In this document: one piece after another, positions 26,847-36,531 of the stretch | How the letters are laid out: each line of letters starts with the position of its first letter | Position numbering within the stretch: position 1 is the stretch's first letter | Source of the DNA: Maribacter hydrothermalis | GTDB lineage: Bacteria > Bacteroidota > Bacteroidia > Flavobacteriales > Flavobacteriaceae | NCBI RefSeq assembly: GCF_001913155.1 | Contig: NZ_CP018760.1 | Span: 310,001-374,000 of the forward strand | Length of the DNA: 64,000 nucleotides | Direction: 5' to 3' | Program-made: the position numbers and the translations under genes | Notes under the pieces: model-generated | What the model was told of the DNA's origin: nothing | Seen by the model: the letters and a program-made list of their open reading frames with translations, nothing else | The model's database searches: none

Positions 26847-27260
26847 ATGAAGTATTTAAGTTATTTGACCATAGGTATATTTTTCGGTATCATCATGTAC
26901 AAATCTGAAGCTGCATCATGGTTTCGTATATATGAGATGTTTCAATTTGGCTCCTTTCACATGTATGGCATCATAGGCTCTGCGCTTGTACTCGGAGTAA
27001 TAGGAATTCAGCTTATTAAAAAGTTCAACATAAAAGCAATCGGTGGTACAGAAATGAACTTGCAGCCAAAGGAAAAAGGTGTTACAAATTATTTAATAGG
27101 TGGAATCATTTTCGGATTAGGCTGGGCTTTGGCAGGTGCTTGCCCCGGACCAATGTATGTACTCGCTGGCGCAGGTTACTACGCTATTCTTGTTGTTATT
27201 GGCGGAGCTCTTTTAGGTACGTTCGTGTACGGATTAGTAAAAAATAAATTACCTCACTAA
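26847..27260 (+). CDS. YeeE/YedE sulfur transporter, second half (DUF6691-type)
   Basis: 137 residues with about four helices and the second conserved motif GWALAGACPGPMYVLAGAG, whose Cys pairs functionally with that of the first half. Together they equal one full-length YeeE, so this is a split transporter. It ends 14 nt before the stop of the convergent minus-strand gene. Confidence 0.93.
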   Translation: MKYLSYLTIGIFFGIIMYKSEAASWFRIYEMFQFGSFHMYGIIGSALVLGVIGIQLIKKFNIKAIGGTEMNLQPKEKGVTNYLIGGIIFGLGWALAGACPGPMYVLAGAGYYAILVVIGGALLGTFVYGLVKNKLPH

Positions 27261-27274
27261 ATTAATAAAGTGAT

Positions 27275-29029
27275 TTAGCCTTCGGCGGAGAGTTTTGGTG
27301 ATAACCATAACCATCCCATACCTATTAAAAATAGGATATAAAATAAAAGTACTGAGATAGGTCGGTTTTCTACAACTGTCCTATTTTTTTTAATATCAAT
27401 GCCAAACTGCTTTGCATTAGAAACTATATTTTTTGATACGATTAAAGTTTTCCAATCGTTGGCATCATATACATAGTAGGAAAATTGTAAAGTACTGTCA
27501 GTTTCTATTTCTAACCTATTCCACCCTCTTTTCTTCGGATACGTAGTGCCTGAATATTTAAAGAGTACTGTTGAATTTTGAAGCAATGGTACACGATTTC
27601 CTTCAGTATTCTTGACGGATAGTTCTTCTAAACCTGTTCGTAACTCAAAATTAAAAGGTGCTCCTATTTTAGGCAATTCCGTTTGCGATTGCCACTCCAC
27701 CGCCAAGGCTTTTTGCTTTACAATCTTATCTAAAATCTGGGTCCATATTCTTGCATATGCCTGCTCTTCTCCTTTTAGCAATAACTGATAACTATTTAAC
27801 AATGTTGTAGTTGCCACTCTACCTAAGCCCAATTGTTTGTAATAGGATAAATTACCAGATTCATCAGCATTGATAGAATTTAAAGCAAATGCTTCATTAA
27901 ACCTGAATGGATTTTTTTCTACGGTAATATTCGTATTTGGTAATTTAATTTCATTTATCCCGTCTCTTTCAAAACTAAAATAAGAAGTGTTTGCATCGAA
28001 ATTGAATAACAACTCGCTAGGCTGAATAAATAACCCTAATCCGTTTTCACGAATGCTATTTTCAAAATGACTTTTGACAGATTTTACAAAATTGAAATAG
28101 GTTTCCGTATCTGTAATAACAACATCGAACTGATTTAAAGATTCCTCCGTAAATTGATAAACGGGCGATGCCTTCGTATTAAAATATTCAAACTTGTACT
28201 TGTCTTTGGTAAGCTGACTACGTACTGTAACCTCATAACCGGCATCGGCTAAAAAATTCTTTAGGTATTTCGTTTCAAACGTGGGAAAGTTGTATATAAT
28301 TAAGATGCTTACCGGTTCTTTTTCTCGAATTGTAATCGGTAGCGGATTCGATGCTAGCAAATTACCTACACTATCTTTTTCGGCTATTTGATAGACAAAA
28401 TTACCACTCGCCTTTGGTATTGTTTTTAAAGAGAAATGATGATTAACTTCTTCTTTAAAAGGTATAGAATCCAAACCATTACCACGTGAATCTTGTAATA
28501 CCAACTGAGTACTTAACTTTGGTTTTGAGTACATTCCCGTAACCCGATATTCATCGCCTAAAACAAGTTGATTTGTAAAGTTTAACAGCGTAATTCCTGA
28601 CGGAATTTCATTAGGTATATAGGTTGTGGGAATGCTATCAAACGCATGAAAATCATACTCCTCTACTCCATTACCGACAATGATGACGCTTGTAAGTGAA
28701 TCCAAAGCCTTAAGAACCGATTTTTTAGAATTGTATTCCACAGGCTGAATACCCTTAAAAACTGCTTCTAAACTATCTTTCTGCTTTTCATTAAAGCCTT
28801 CGGTTAACAGAAGTCCTTGTCTATTCTGCATTTCGACCTCTTTCGTTGGTTTTAAAACAATGAAGACCAAAGCAAGAACAGTTACTAATGCAACTATAGT
28901 ATTTACTACCAACCTGCCCTTGTTTCGTGTTTTCCATTCTTTAAAAACGAAAGCTACAAATACCAGCAGACCACCTAAGAAAATGGGAATCATTAATTCT
29001 TGCTGTAAAAAGGAGAAACCATCAATCAT
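27275..29029 (-). CDS. membrane protein of MoxR/Bat cluster (BatA-like remote homologue)
   Basis: 584 residues. N-terminal hydrophobic pair (about residues 10-30 and 40-60), a long extracytoplasmic part with strand-rich repeats and a glutamine-amidotransferase-like segment (ILIIYNFPTFETKYLKNFLA), and one C-terminal helix (VLLFYILFLIGMGWLWL). It is the last gene of the cluster and overlaps the DUF4175 gene by 8 nt. No catalytic motif seen; a role in an envelope complex with the MoxR ATPase is inferred from context. Confidence 0.8.
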   Translation of the reverse strand: MIDGFSFLQQELMIPIFLGGLLVFVAFVFKEWKTRNKGRLVVNTIVALVTVLALVFIVLKPTKEVEMQNRQGLLLTEGFNEKQKDSLEAVFKGIQPVEYNSKKSVLKALDSLTSVIIVGNGVEEYDFHAFDSIPTTYIPNEIPSGITLLNFTNQLVLGDEYRVTGMYSKPKLSTQLVLQDSRGNGLDSIPFKEEVNHHFSLKTIPKASGNFVYQIAEKDSVGNLLASNPLPITIREKEPVSILIIYNFPTFETKYLKNFLADAGYEVTVRSQLTKDKYKFEYFNTKASPVYQFTEESLNQFDVVITDTETYFNFVKSVKSHFENSIRENGLGLFIQPSELLFNFDANTSYFSFERDGINEIKLPNTNITVEKNPFRFNEAFALNSINADESGNLSYYKQLGLGRVATTTLLNSYQLLLKGEEQAYARIWTQILDKIVKQKALAVEWQSQTELPKIGAPFNFELRTGLEELSVKNTEGNRVPLLQNSTVLFKYSGTTYPKKRGWNRLEIETDSTLQFSYYVYDANDWKTLIVSKNIVSNAKQFGIDIKKNRTVVENRPISVLLFYILFLIGMGWLWLSPKLSAEG

Positions 29030-31241
29030 AAACTTCCAATTGTTTTAGAAATAGTGAATTGATTTCATCCATATACGCCCTTTCAGCTCCAGGTTTTTGG
29101 GGTGTTTGTGGCAATGCCAAAAACAGTCCTTTTTGAACAAACCTATAGTTTTCGATTGTTCTACCTGTATTGTTTTCAATTCTTTTTAGCCCTTGTAATA
29201 CCTGTAAATACTTCCCCGGATTCTTAATCGCCAATTGTGCCAATTCATTGCCTGCAGCGGTAAAAAGGGTATTATCAGTCTCATTGTAATCACTTTCTTT
29301 TTGTACCAATTGCTCTAAACGGCTTACTACCTCTTCAATGGCTTTAAAAGGTCGTTCTGCCGTAATAGTCTCATTTTTACTGTAATTTTTAATATCCTTT
29401 ATTTTGCCGGTAAGTCTGCTATCTTCCTTAATCGGTGGCGGGTCAAAACCTATTCGGTGTACATAAATACGGGCACTGTTCTTTATTTCTTGAATATATT
29501 TTAAGGCATCATATTGAAATGGTAAAGACTTTTCCGGCTCATACAATCGCAAATGTAATTCGGCATCCCACATAATGCTTAATGCCTTTCGCAATTTCGT
29601 TTTCAGCGATTCTTCAAATAATGTAGATTCCTCTGGGTCATCGTGATTATGAATGTAGTCATGCAACGGGTCTTCAGCCTCTTCTGCTTTTTCAGCGGCA
29701 ACTAAATTATGCTCGTTATCGCCATCGTGGTCGTGCGAGTATTCTTTTAAGATATTTTCTTGATCTTCAGGATGATCATGGTCTTCACCTTCTTCAAGAC
29801 TTTCGATCCCGCTGGGAGCTTCTTCCATCTCAGATTCATCGCCCATGAACTGTCCGTACTTTAAACGCAATGCTTTTTGGTCAAATCCGAGTTCATTACT
29901 TCTCGACTTAAATTCCTTGCTAGTAATGTTCGGTTTGTCTTTTATCAGCTTCTCGGTATCTATAATAAGTTGACGCTGACTTCTAAAATAATCTGGCATT
30001 TGGTCTACGCCTAAAGTTCCTTCTACACCAAATTGCTCACCAACCGTATCTTTAATCACGGCGAAATAAGTTTCACTTCGTGCTACGTTTCGTTTAAGTT
30101 GTTTTTCATCAAAGGCTTCGATATAGAAATAGAGCTCATCGCCTACTTCCATTTTCAGGGCATTTAAATCCAGTGTTTTGGTTGCTCGTATAGATTTGGT
30201 TCCTTTAGAGATGGTTTCCTTGAAATTTAATTTCTCTTCTCTAAATTTCACAGATTCCCCAGTACCCTTACTTACCGTTGCGATAATGTAGCCTTCATCA
30301 ATTCCAAAATCATCGGTTATTGAACTTCGCAGTTGTACCACCTTCTTATCTGAAAAATCAAAATACGTGTACTGTTCCAATCCAATAATTTCTATTTCTG
30401 GCGGATTATCAGCTATCGCTTCCAACGAAAACAAATCAGATGTAAATTCTGTTCCTTCTTCATTTTTAAAATTGAAACTATAAAACCCTGATTCTGTTAA
30501 AGGCAACTGAATTTGATAATCAGCCCCAACTTGTTGTAAAGGTTTTAATTCGCCCATTACATCTAAAACGGGTTCAATAACAGTGTTATCAAACTGAAAT
30601 TTCCATAAAATGTTAGCGCCTGTAACTGCCTTAATATTTGGGTCCGTCGTAGTTTTACTTCCCAATCTTGTATATGACGGATAAGTAACCCTAATTTCCT
30701 GCTTCTCAATTGCCGGAATACTACTTTTCTCCAATACACTGTCTATTGCAACGAACTGAATTTGCTCTGTATTCTTCGGATTGTTCAATGCATTATCAAC
30801 GCCACTAAACACCTCTAACTTATGAAGTACAAAACCAAGAATAATACACCCTAACATCACTAACAAAGCTTGTTTTAAAGCGTTCGGCGGAGTTATAGCA
30901 CCTAATCTTTTAGTTAACTCTTCCGATACTTTATAGCGTTGTAGCTTGGCTAAATTGGGTAAGGAATCTTCGGGTTGCAATAACAGCCCTGTACTGAAAG
31001 ATGCTTCCGAAACATGGGCATCTATAAATGAACTTGTAGTATGTAAATTGTGCTGCCAAGGTTTTTTCAGCAGTATAAACACTACTAATCCCACAACGAA
31101 TGCTGCTAAGCCAACTAGTAAATTTTTAGTTATAAAATAGCATAGTATAGCAATGCCCAAAGCGTACAGAACAGCTTCAGCATATGACAGCAGTTGCCAT
31201 CGCTTTTGAAACTTCATTAAATGTAGTTTGCCCGTCTCCAT
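29022..31241 (-). CDS. DUF4175-like membrane protein with His/Asp/Glu-rich loop
   Basis: 739 residues. Two N-terminal helices (about residues 18-60) and one near 110-130; the rest is a large soluble part with Ig-like strands and C-terminal helices, as in DUF4175 of the Bacteroidota Bat loci. Residues about 470-540 are packed with acidic residues and His (EDHDHPEDQE, YSHDHDGDNEH, HDYIHNHDDPEE). This stretch looks like a metal-binding or disordered linker. It starts exactly at the base where the BatA-like gene ends (TAATG-type overlap), so translation is coupled. Confidence 0.82.
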   Translation of the reverse strand: METGKLHLMKFQKRWQLLSYAEAVLYALGIAILCYFITKNLLVGLAAFVVGLVVFILLKKPWQHNLHTTSSFIDAHVSEASFSTGLLLQPEDSLPNLAKLQRYKVSEELTKRLGAITPPNALKQALLVMLGCIILGFVLHKLEVFSGVDNALNNPKNTEQIQFVAIDSVLEKSSIPAIEKQEIRVTYPSYTRLGSKTTTDPNIKAVTGANILWKFQFDNTVIEPVLDVMGELKPLQQVGADYQIQLPLTESGFYSFNFKNEEGTEFTSDLFSLEAIADNPPEIEIIGLEQYTYFDFSDKKVVQLRSSITDDFGIDEGYIIATVSKGTGESVKFREEKLNFKETISKGTKSIRATKTLDLNALKMEVGDELYFYIEAFDEKQLKRNVARSETYFAVIKDTVGEQFGVEGTLGVDQMPDYFRSQRQLIIDTEKLIKDKPNITSKEFKSRSNELGFDQKALRLKYGQFMGDESEMEEAPSGIESLEEGEDHDHPEDQENILKEYSHDHDGDNEHNLVAAEKAEEAEDPLHDYIHNHDDPEESTLFEESLKTKLRKALSIMWDAELHLRLYEPEKSLPFQYDALKYIQEIKNSARIYVHRIGFDPPPIKEDSRLTGKIKDIKNYSKNETITAERPFKAIEEVVSRLEQLVQKESDYNETDNTLFTAAGNELAQLAIKNPGKYLQVLQGLKRIENNTGRTIENYRFVQKGLFLALPQTPQKPGAERAYMDEINSLFLKQLEVYD

Positions 31242-32536
31242 TACTGTTTGCGTTTATATGCCACGATGCGTTCTACCAATAACAATAATAGCAGCATTAA
31301 CCATAAATACGGATTCACATTCCAGCTCGCTAATTGTTTTTCTTTTTCGTCGCTGGCAACATATGTGGTTTCCAATTCGGATGCTGTAACCGAACGATTA
31401 TCCACCTTAGCCAACAATTCTTCAAACTCCTGATTTACATCTAGAATCGCTAACAACTTCTCTGTTAACCGCTCTGATACTGCATTTTCAGAGTTGATAT
31501 GCTTAGTCAAATAATAGATGTTATCCTCTCCCCCAGCTGTTATGATAGATTGCGCCATTGCATCTTCTTTCCAAACTAGTAGCTTCTTACTCATTTCTGG
31601 TTGTTTTTTATCGCTTAACCAAATGATGACATCCGCTTCCTTGTTTTCAAGTCCTTCGCTATCCAATTTAGAAATTACTTTGATATCCCTATCCAAATAC
31701 ATTGACAGTGCCTTTAAGGATGCTTCTATATAGGTCTTATTCCCCTTTAAACTATCGGAATAATAAAGCGAGACTTCTAAGGTTTTTTGAGTGACAACAG
31801 GAACTTTTTGTTCCGGATTAAATTTTGAAATCGCCAGACTATCACCAGCAGAAATAAGTGCATAGTCTTCTCCTAAGGTTATCATCTTACTAGTAATCTT
31901 TGTTGCATCAGGAGTGCTCAAACCTATATATAATTGTAATCCGTCATCCTTTTTATAAGCCAGTAACGGGTGTTCTTTTGATAAGGCGGAGTCGATTACA
32001 ATCCAATTAATATCATGTTTGGTTTCTGGTCTTGCTCCTTTTAATCCGCTTGCAAATCCCGTTGTAAAGACCACGATACTGTCGGTGTTTAAATCATCCA
32101 TTTCCGATGCTAATGCCCAATAATCTTGAACAGCACTAGTCTTTGTTATTTGTTCCTCCTCATTTCTTACTGGTAGATTCTTTTTTAAAAGTCTTATTTC
32201 CTGACTTTCATCTAATGCATTAAATCGGGACATGAAATAGGCGTACTGCGTGAGTTCGGGTTCTACTATATAAGTTAGGCTTTTGTTACTCACTTTTGAA
32301 TGCCATTGTGGTTTTGCCATCAATACCACCAATAGCGAAATAATCCCCATGCGCAACAATAACAACCACCATTCATTCAATTGAATGCTGTTTGATTGTT
32401 TCGATTTTGATTCTGATAACAACTGAACACTGCCAACCTTAATCGTCTTTGCCTCCTTCTTACTCCATAAATGGATGGCAATTGGAACCAGAAGTCCCAA
32501 TAAAGCCCATAAATACAAAGGATTTGCAAATGACAT
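31241..32536 (-). CDS. BatA-like protein with N-terminal double membrane span
   Basis: 431 residues. It begins with the BatA signature (FANPLYLWALLGLLVPIAIHLW, then the second helix LLLLRMGIISLLVVLMAKPQW), has a long periplasmic part and ends in one helix (PYLWLMLLLLLLVERIVAYK). No vWA metal site is visible. In Bacteroides and Francisella, Bat proteins act with MoxR in stress tolerance; the function here is unproven. Confidence 0.85.
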   Translation of the reverse strand: MSFANPLYLWALLGLLVPIAIHLWSKKEAKTIKVGSVQLLSESKSKQSNSIQLNEWWLLLLRMGIISLLVVLMAKPQWHSKVSNKSLTYIVEPELTQYAYFMSRFNALDESQEIRLLKKNLPVRNEEEQITKTSAVQDYWALASEMDDLNTDSIVVFTTGFASGLKGARPETKHDINWIVIDSALSKEHPLLAYKKDDGLQLYIGLSTPDATKITSKMITLGEDYALISAGDSLAISKFNPEQKVPVVTQKTLEVSLYYSDSLKGNKTYIEASLKALSMYLDRDIKVISKLDSEGLENKEADVIIWLSDKKQPEMSKKLLVWKEDAMAQSIITAGGEDNIYYLTKHINSENAVSERLTEKLLAILDVNQEFEELLAKVDNRSVTASELETTYVASDEKEKQLASWNVNPYLWLMLLLLLLVERIVAYKRKQ

Positions 32537-32537
32537 A

Positions 32538-33437
32538 TTAGCTGAGTCTTTTTCGTTGTTTTAAAAATAATTGAAGTGCTTCACCCAAGGGTGCATCCAT
32601 TCTAAATACATGATGGTCAATTCCATTGGACAGCAGTTCTTCCTTGATTTTTTTTAGCCTGCTTTCAAGAGCATTTAAGTATTCGGTTTTCGCTTGTTCG
32701 GTATCCACTTTTATGCGCGCTCCTGTTTCCCAATCTTCAAAAGTGATATTAGAACCGTAATTGAAATCCATTTCTGCAGCTCCCATAATTTGCAATACCA
32801 CAACCTCGTTTCTGGCGGATTTCAATCCTTTAATAAATTTTGAAATCTCCTCGCTGGTTTCATACATATCCGTCAAGAAAAAAATCAGTTCCTTCCCTCC
32901 TCTATTTGGTATGCATTTGTTAGAAATGTTGGTTGCCGGCCACTTACCTGTGTTAGAAAGCTTAATCAATTCTAACAGCAACCTGTTGTAATGCTTTTTA
33001 TCAGCTTTTGGATATATACTGACTACATCACTTTCGTTTAGTGCAAAAAGTCCCACGGCATCACCTTGTTTGTGTGCCATATATGCCAAGGTTGCTACCA
33101 GCACCCTTACAAAATCTACCTTTGAGAGTTCTGCTTCTTTATGTAACATTGATGCACTGGCATCTACGATGAACTTAAGGGTCACCTGACTTTCAATTTC
33201 CGATTGCTTAATATAATACCTGCCAGAACGTGCCAACATTTTCCAATCCAGTAATCGTAAATCGTCTCCGGGTTCGTAGCCTCTGTATTGACTAAATTCC
33301 ATACCAGGACCCACACTAGCACTTCTATTTAAACCAGATGTAAAACCTTCAACTACTATTCTAGATATCAGTGATAATCCGGATACGGTATTGATGACTT
33401 CTGGTTTTAATAAATCGTGATAGTCTTGTTTTGCCAT
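32538..33437 (-). CDS. DUF58 protein (vWA-like, MoxR partner)
   Basis: 299 residues. The DUF58 hallmark EFSQYRGYEPGDDLRLLDWK and ARSGRYYIKQSE are present near residues 40-75, then a vWA-like core with FIVDASASMLHK (the DxSxS metal site). No membrane helix. Soluble partner of the MoxR ATPase encoded directly upstream. Confidence 0.93.
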   Translation of the reverse strand: MAKQDYHDLLKPEVINTVSGLSLISRIVVEGFTSGLNRSASVGPGMEFSQYRGYEPGDDLRLLDWKMLARSGRYYIKQSEIESQVTLKFIVDASASMLHKEAELSKVDFVRVLVATLAYMAHKQGDAVGLFALNESDVVSIYPKADKKHYNRLLLELIKLSNTGKWPATNISNKCIPNRGGKELIFFLTDMYETSEEISKFIKGLKSARNEVVVLQIMGAAEMDFNYGSNITFEDWETGARIKVDTEQAKTEYLNALESRLKKIKEELLSNGIDHHVFRMDAPLGEALQLFLKQRKRLS

Positions 33438-33459
33438 GTACTCAATAATGAAGCATTAT

Positions 33460-34464
33460 TTACTTGCCTTTTATTTCTATCGTATTCAATAAATGAGTTG
33501 CTACTTTATCTGAAGTGATGCCTTCCGCTTCTGCCCTAAAATTCACCAAAACTCTATGGCGAAGTACTGGTAGCGCCACGCTTTTAATATCATTCAATGT
33601 AACGGCTAAACGACCTTCTAACAAGGCATTAGCCTTTGCCGTTAAGATCATTGCTTGACCTGCACGCGGACCTGCACCCCAATCTACCCAGTCTTTTACA
33701 TAAGCATCAGTCGTAGTTTCTGGGCGTGTTGCACGGATAATATCGCTCACAAAACTGATGAGTGCATCACTAATGGATACCTCTCTTACCAGCTCTTGCA
33801 GGCGTACAATATCATCCCCAGAAATGACTTTGTTCAGCTTCTTCTTGAATGTTCCCGTGGTGGCTTTTAGTATTGCTTCTTCGTCTTGTTTTGTTGGGTA
33901 TCCTATTTTGATGTACAATAAGAATCTGTCTTGCTGTGCTTCCGGCAAAACGAACGTTCCTGATTGCTCTATCGGGTTTTGTGTGGCTAGAATAAAAAAG
34001 GGTTTATCCAAAGGATAGGTTTTATCTCCGTAGGTTACCTCAAATTCTTGCATCGCTTCCAACAATGCAGCTTGTGTTTTTGGTGGTGTACGGTTTATTT
34101 CATCCGCCAGAATAATATTAGAAAAAATGGGTCCTTTATTGAACTTGAAGAACTTTTTGCCTGTGGTATGGTCTTCCTCTAGAATCTCGGTTCCAATAAT
34201 ATCCGAAGGCATTAAATCGGGCGTAAACTGTATTCTTTTAAACTTTAAATCGATAGCATTCGCCAAAGTTCTGATCATTAAAGTTTTTGCCAAACCGGGA
34301 ACGCCTTCTAACAATGCATGACCACCGGCTAAAAATGTAATCAATAATTGTGATACGGTTTCTTCTTGCCCAATAATCACTTTTCCAATTTCCTGCTTTA
34401 GGGCGCTCAATTTACCGGAGAGCATTTCTACCTCATCTGCAATGCGTTGTAATTCTTTATCCAT
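33460..34464 (-). CDS. moxR: MoxR-family AAA+ ATPase
   Basis: 334 residues. Walker A GVPGLAKT, Walker B ILADEINRTPPKTQA, the sensor and arginine-finger regions, and a C-terminal lid. MoxR ATPases act as chaperones that mature or remodel complexes, usually with vWA proteins, here DUF58 and the BatA-like proteins. Cytoplasmic, acting at the inner face of the membrane. Confidence 0.95.
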   Translation of the reverse strand: MDKELQRIADEVEMLSGKLSALKQEIGKVIIGQEETVSQLLITFLAGGHALLEGVPGLAKTLMIRTLANAIDLKFKRIQFTPDLMPSDIIGTEILEEDHTTGKKFFKFNKGPIFSNIILADEINRTPPKTQAALLEAMQEFEVTYGDKTYPLDKPFFILATQNPIEQSGTFVLPEAQQDRFLLYIKIGYPTKQDEEAILKATTGTFKKKLNKVISGDDIVRLQELVREVSISDALISFVSDIIRATRPETTTDAYVKDWVDWGAGPRAGQAMILTAKANALLEGRLAVTLNDIKSVALPVLRHRVLVNFRAEAEGITSDKVATHLLNTIEIKGK

Positions 34465-34476
34465 TCAAAAATGTGT

Positions 34477-35097
34477 TTATGAGGTTAGGGCGTACATGAC
34501 GATGTTGACCCCAAACCGTGTATTGTCTATTTTGTACCAACGTTTGTTTCTAAAATCATAATCCCACTCGCAACCGTAGTCTTTGTTGCTATACAGCACC
34601 GCAATTCTGCCATTTACCACAATCGCTTTTAAATAATCGTGCACCAGATCATCTCCCCAACCATTCAGTTCTTGCGATGTGGTGGGCGGACCATCTTCAA
34701 AATCAAAGAATATCGTATAGATTTCGTGGTCGTTGGGTATTTTTTTTAATGCGGACGGACCAAATATTTCTTCCATTTGCCGCTCGAAAGATTTTGCGAA
34801 CAAGCCGTCAATATCGTGATTGCAATCATCTGCGAAAACGAATCCTCCGTTACGCACATATTTTTCAAAATTCTCTTTTTCCTTTTTAGTAAATTCCACC
34901 AATTTGTGTCCCGAGATATAGCAAAACGGACTCTTAAAAATATCATCGCTTGCCAGCGAAATAATCTTTTCTTGAGTATTTACTTTCAACGTGGTGTATT
35001 CCACTAATGAATTCAACAAATTAGAAGGCATGCGTTGGTCCACATCCCAATCGCCAGATTCATACTGTAACCTTGTAAAAAAAAATTCGTTGTTCAA
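34477..35097 (-). CDS. DUF4159-family protein, probable TTG start at 35097
   Basis: The longest frame begins at a TTG at 35154, but that N-terminus is encoded by a transcription terminator (35121-35165). I therefore start at the TTG at 35097, which has AGGA 8-11 nt upstream and gives MNNEFFFTRLQYESGDWDVD, 206 residues and the usual beginning of this family. It has the DUF4159 pattern (CYISGHKLVEFTKKEKENF, YVRNGGFVFADDCNHD), a glutamine-amidotransferase-like fold without signal peptide. It leads the MoxR/DUF58/Bat cluster. Nine consecutive T's in the FFF stretch could cause slippage. Confidence 0.8.
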   Translation of the reverse strand: MNNEFFFTRLQYESGDWDVDQRMPSNLLNSLVEYTTLKVNTQEKIISLASDDIFKSPFCYISGHKLVEFTKKEKENFEKYVRNGGFVFADDCNHDIDGLFAKSFERQMEEIFGPSALKKIPNDHEIYTIFFDFEDGPPTTSQELNGWGDDLVHDYLKAIVVNGRIAVLYSNKDYGCEWDYDFRNKRWYKIDNTRFGVNIVMYALTS

Positions 35098-35120
35098 AAG
35101 TGTCCTATTTTTAAAAGCTG

Positions 35121-35165
35121 CAAAAAGAAAACTGGTTGTCGTGATGCAACACAAACAACCAGTTT
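35121..35165 (-). terminator. strong terminator between tldE and the DUF4159 gene
   Basis: On the minus strand AAACTGGTTGT (35165-35155) pairs with ACAACCAGTTT (35139-35129) over 11 bp, and TTTTCTTTTT follows directly. It separates the tldDE unit from the MoxR/Bat unit and lies across the longest possible N-terminus of the next gene. Confidence 0.88.
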
Positions 35166-35184
35166 AAAATAGTATTAATATGAT

Positions 35185-36501
35185 TTATACCGCATCTGAA
35201 AGACTGGTAAAAGTAAAGTCTCGAATCTTCATATACGGAATTAAATTACCATCAATTCGTACTTGTTTGCCTAGTGTTTCTAAATTGTTCAGCATGATGA
35301 TAGGGCTCTCATTAAACCTAAAGTTTTTTACAGGATATTTAATTTCTCCGTTTTCAATGTAAAACGTTCCATCTCTTGTTAGTCCTGTGTATAGTAACGT
35401 TTGTGGATCTACGCTACGTATGTACCATAAACGTGTTACCAAAATTCCTTTTTTTGTACTCTTAATCAGTTCTTCTAAGCTTGCATCGCCGCCTGCCATT
35501 ATTGCGTTAGATGGAAAAGGAACTGGCTCAACACCTTTCTCTTTTGCCCAAAACCGGTCATAAGCTAAGTTTTTTACAACTCCGTTTTCTATCCAACTTG
35601 TTTTCTTTAAAGGTTGTCCTTCCCCGTTCCAAGTGGATGTTGGTACTTCTGTATTCAACGGATCTGAATAAATGCTAACACGTTCATCAACAATTTTTTG
35701 TCCTAACTTATTTTTACCGTCTGCAGCAGACATAAAACTTCTACCCTCATCTGCAGAACGAGCATCTAAAGAGCGAAACATATTACGCAATAAATCTGCT
35801 GAAGCAGCTGGTTCCAAAATCACTGTGTATTTTCCTGGCTCAATTGCTTTTGCTTCTTTTGATAAAATCGCTTTATCAATAGCAGTCATTGCCGCCTCAT
35901 CGGCATCAAACTTTGATACATCGTTAAAATCCCTTGAAACCCAACCAGAACCTGTACCATCATTTGTACGCATAGTTACGGTAAACTCTAAATCTGTAGA
36001 TTGATTATAGGCAAACAATCCTTTTGAATTGATCATTGCGCTAAAACCGGCGGAGTCATTTAAAAATCCTGCTGCCGTTACATCTTTTGCATCTGCAGGT
36101 ACAATACTTTTACTTGACACTTCTGCCCTATACTCAGGAGTTATATTTGCTGTAGATTCACTATATGTTATAGACTCATCATACATCTGCGGGCCTAAAG
36201 GTTCCATAAACTCAGGATTCTCAGGGGAAAGATTCGCCAGCTCTTCCGCTCTTCTTACTACTTTTTCCAATGATGCATCATCGAACTCATCTATAGTTGC
36301 CGTACCTGATTTTTTTCCAAAACTAGATTGTACAGCTAAACTTTGATTGGAGCTAAAACCAGATGTAGACACTGTATTTCTTGCGTACCTGATATTGCCG
36401 CTATTATAGCCGCTTAAGTTAATTTCACAGGCATCGGCTTTGGAAAAGCTCAATGCTTTCTCCAATATTTTTCTTGCTTCTTCTTTTGTATAAATTGCCA
36501 T
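35185..36501 (-). CDS. tldE: TldE/PmbA-like metalloprotease subunit
   Basis: 438 residues. It matches the TldE/PmbA half of the TldD-TldE protease and has no HExxxH, as expected for the non-catalytic partner. The N-terminus (MAIYTKEEARKILEKALSFS) has no signal peptide. In E. coli the pair matures microcin B17 and degrades unfolded peptides. It follows the tldD gene by 30 nt. The TldD partner carries a Tat-type leader while this one does not, see findings. Confidence 0.92.
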   Translation of the reverse strand: MAIYTKEEARKILEKALSFSKADACEINLSGYNSGNIRYARNTVSTSGFSSNQSLAVQSSFGKKSGTATIDEFDDASLEKVVRRAEELANLSPENPEFMEPLGPQMYDESITYSESTANITPEYRAEVSSKSIVPADAKDVTAAGFLNDSAGFSAMINSKGLFAYNQSTDLEFTVTMRTNDGTGSGWVSRDFNDVSKFDADEAAMTAIDKAILSKEAKAIEPGKYTVILEPAASADLLRNMFRSLDARSADEGRSFMSAADGKNKLGQKIVDERVSIYSDPLNTEVPTSTWNGEGQPLKKTSWIENGVVKNLAYDRFWAKEKGVEPVPFPSNAIMAGGDASLEELIKSTKKGILVTRLWYIRSVDPQTLLYTGLTRDGTFYIENGEIKYPVKNFRFNESPIIMLNNLETLGKQVRIDGNLIPYMKIRDFTFTSLSDAV

Positions 36502-36531
36502 TGTTGTTCTTTTTTTAGTGTGAACCTATAC

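Noticed and set aside
35098..35154. Extra N-terminal 19 residues of the DUF4159 protein
   Set aside because: The DNA is a terminator stem and T-run, so it is unlikely to be translated.
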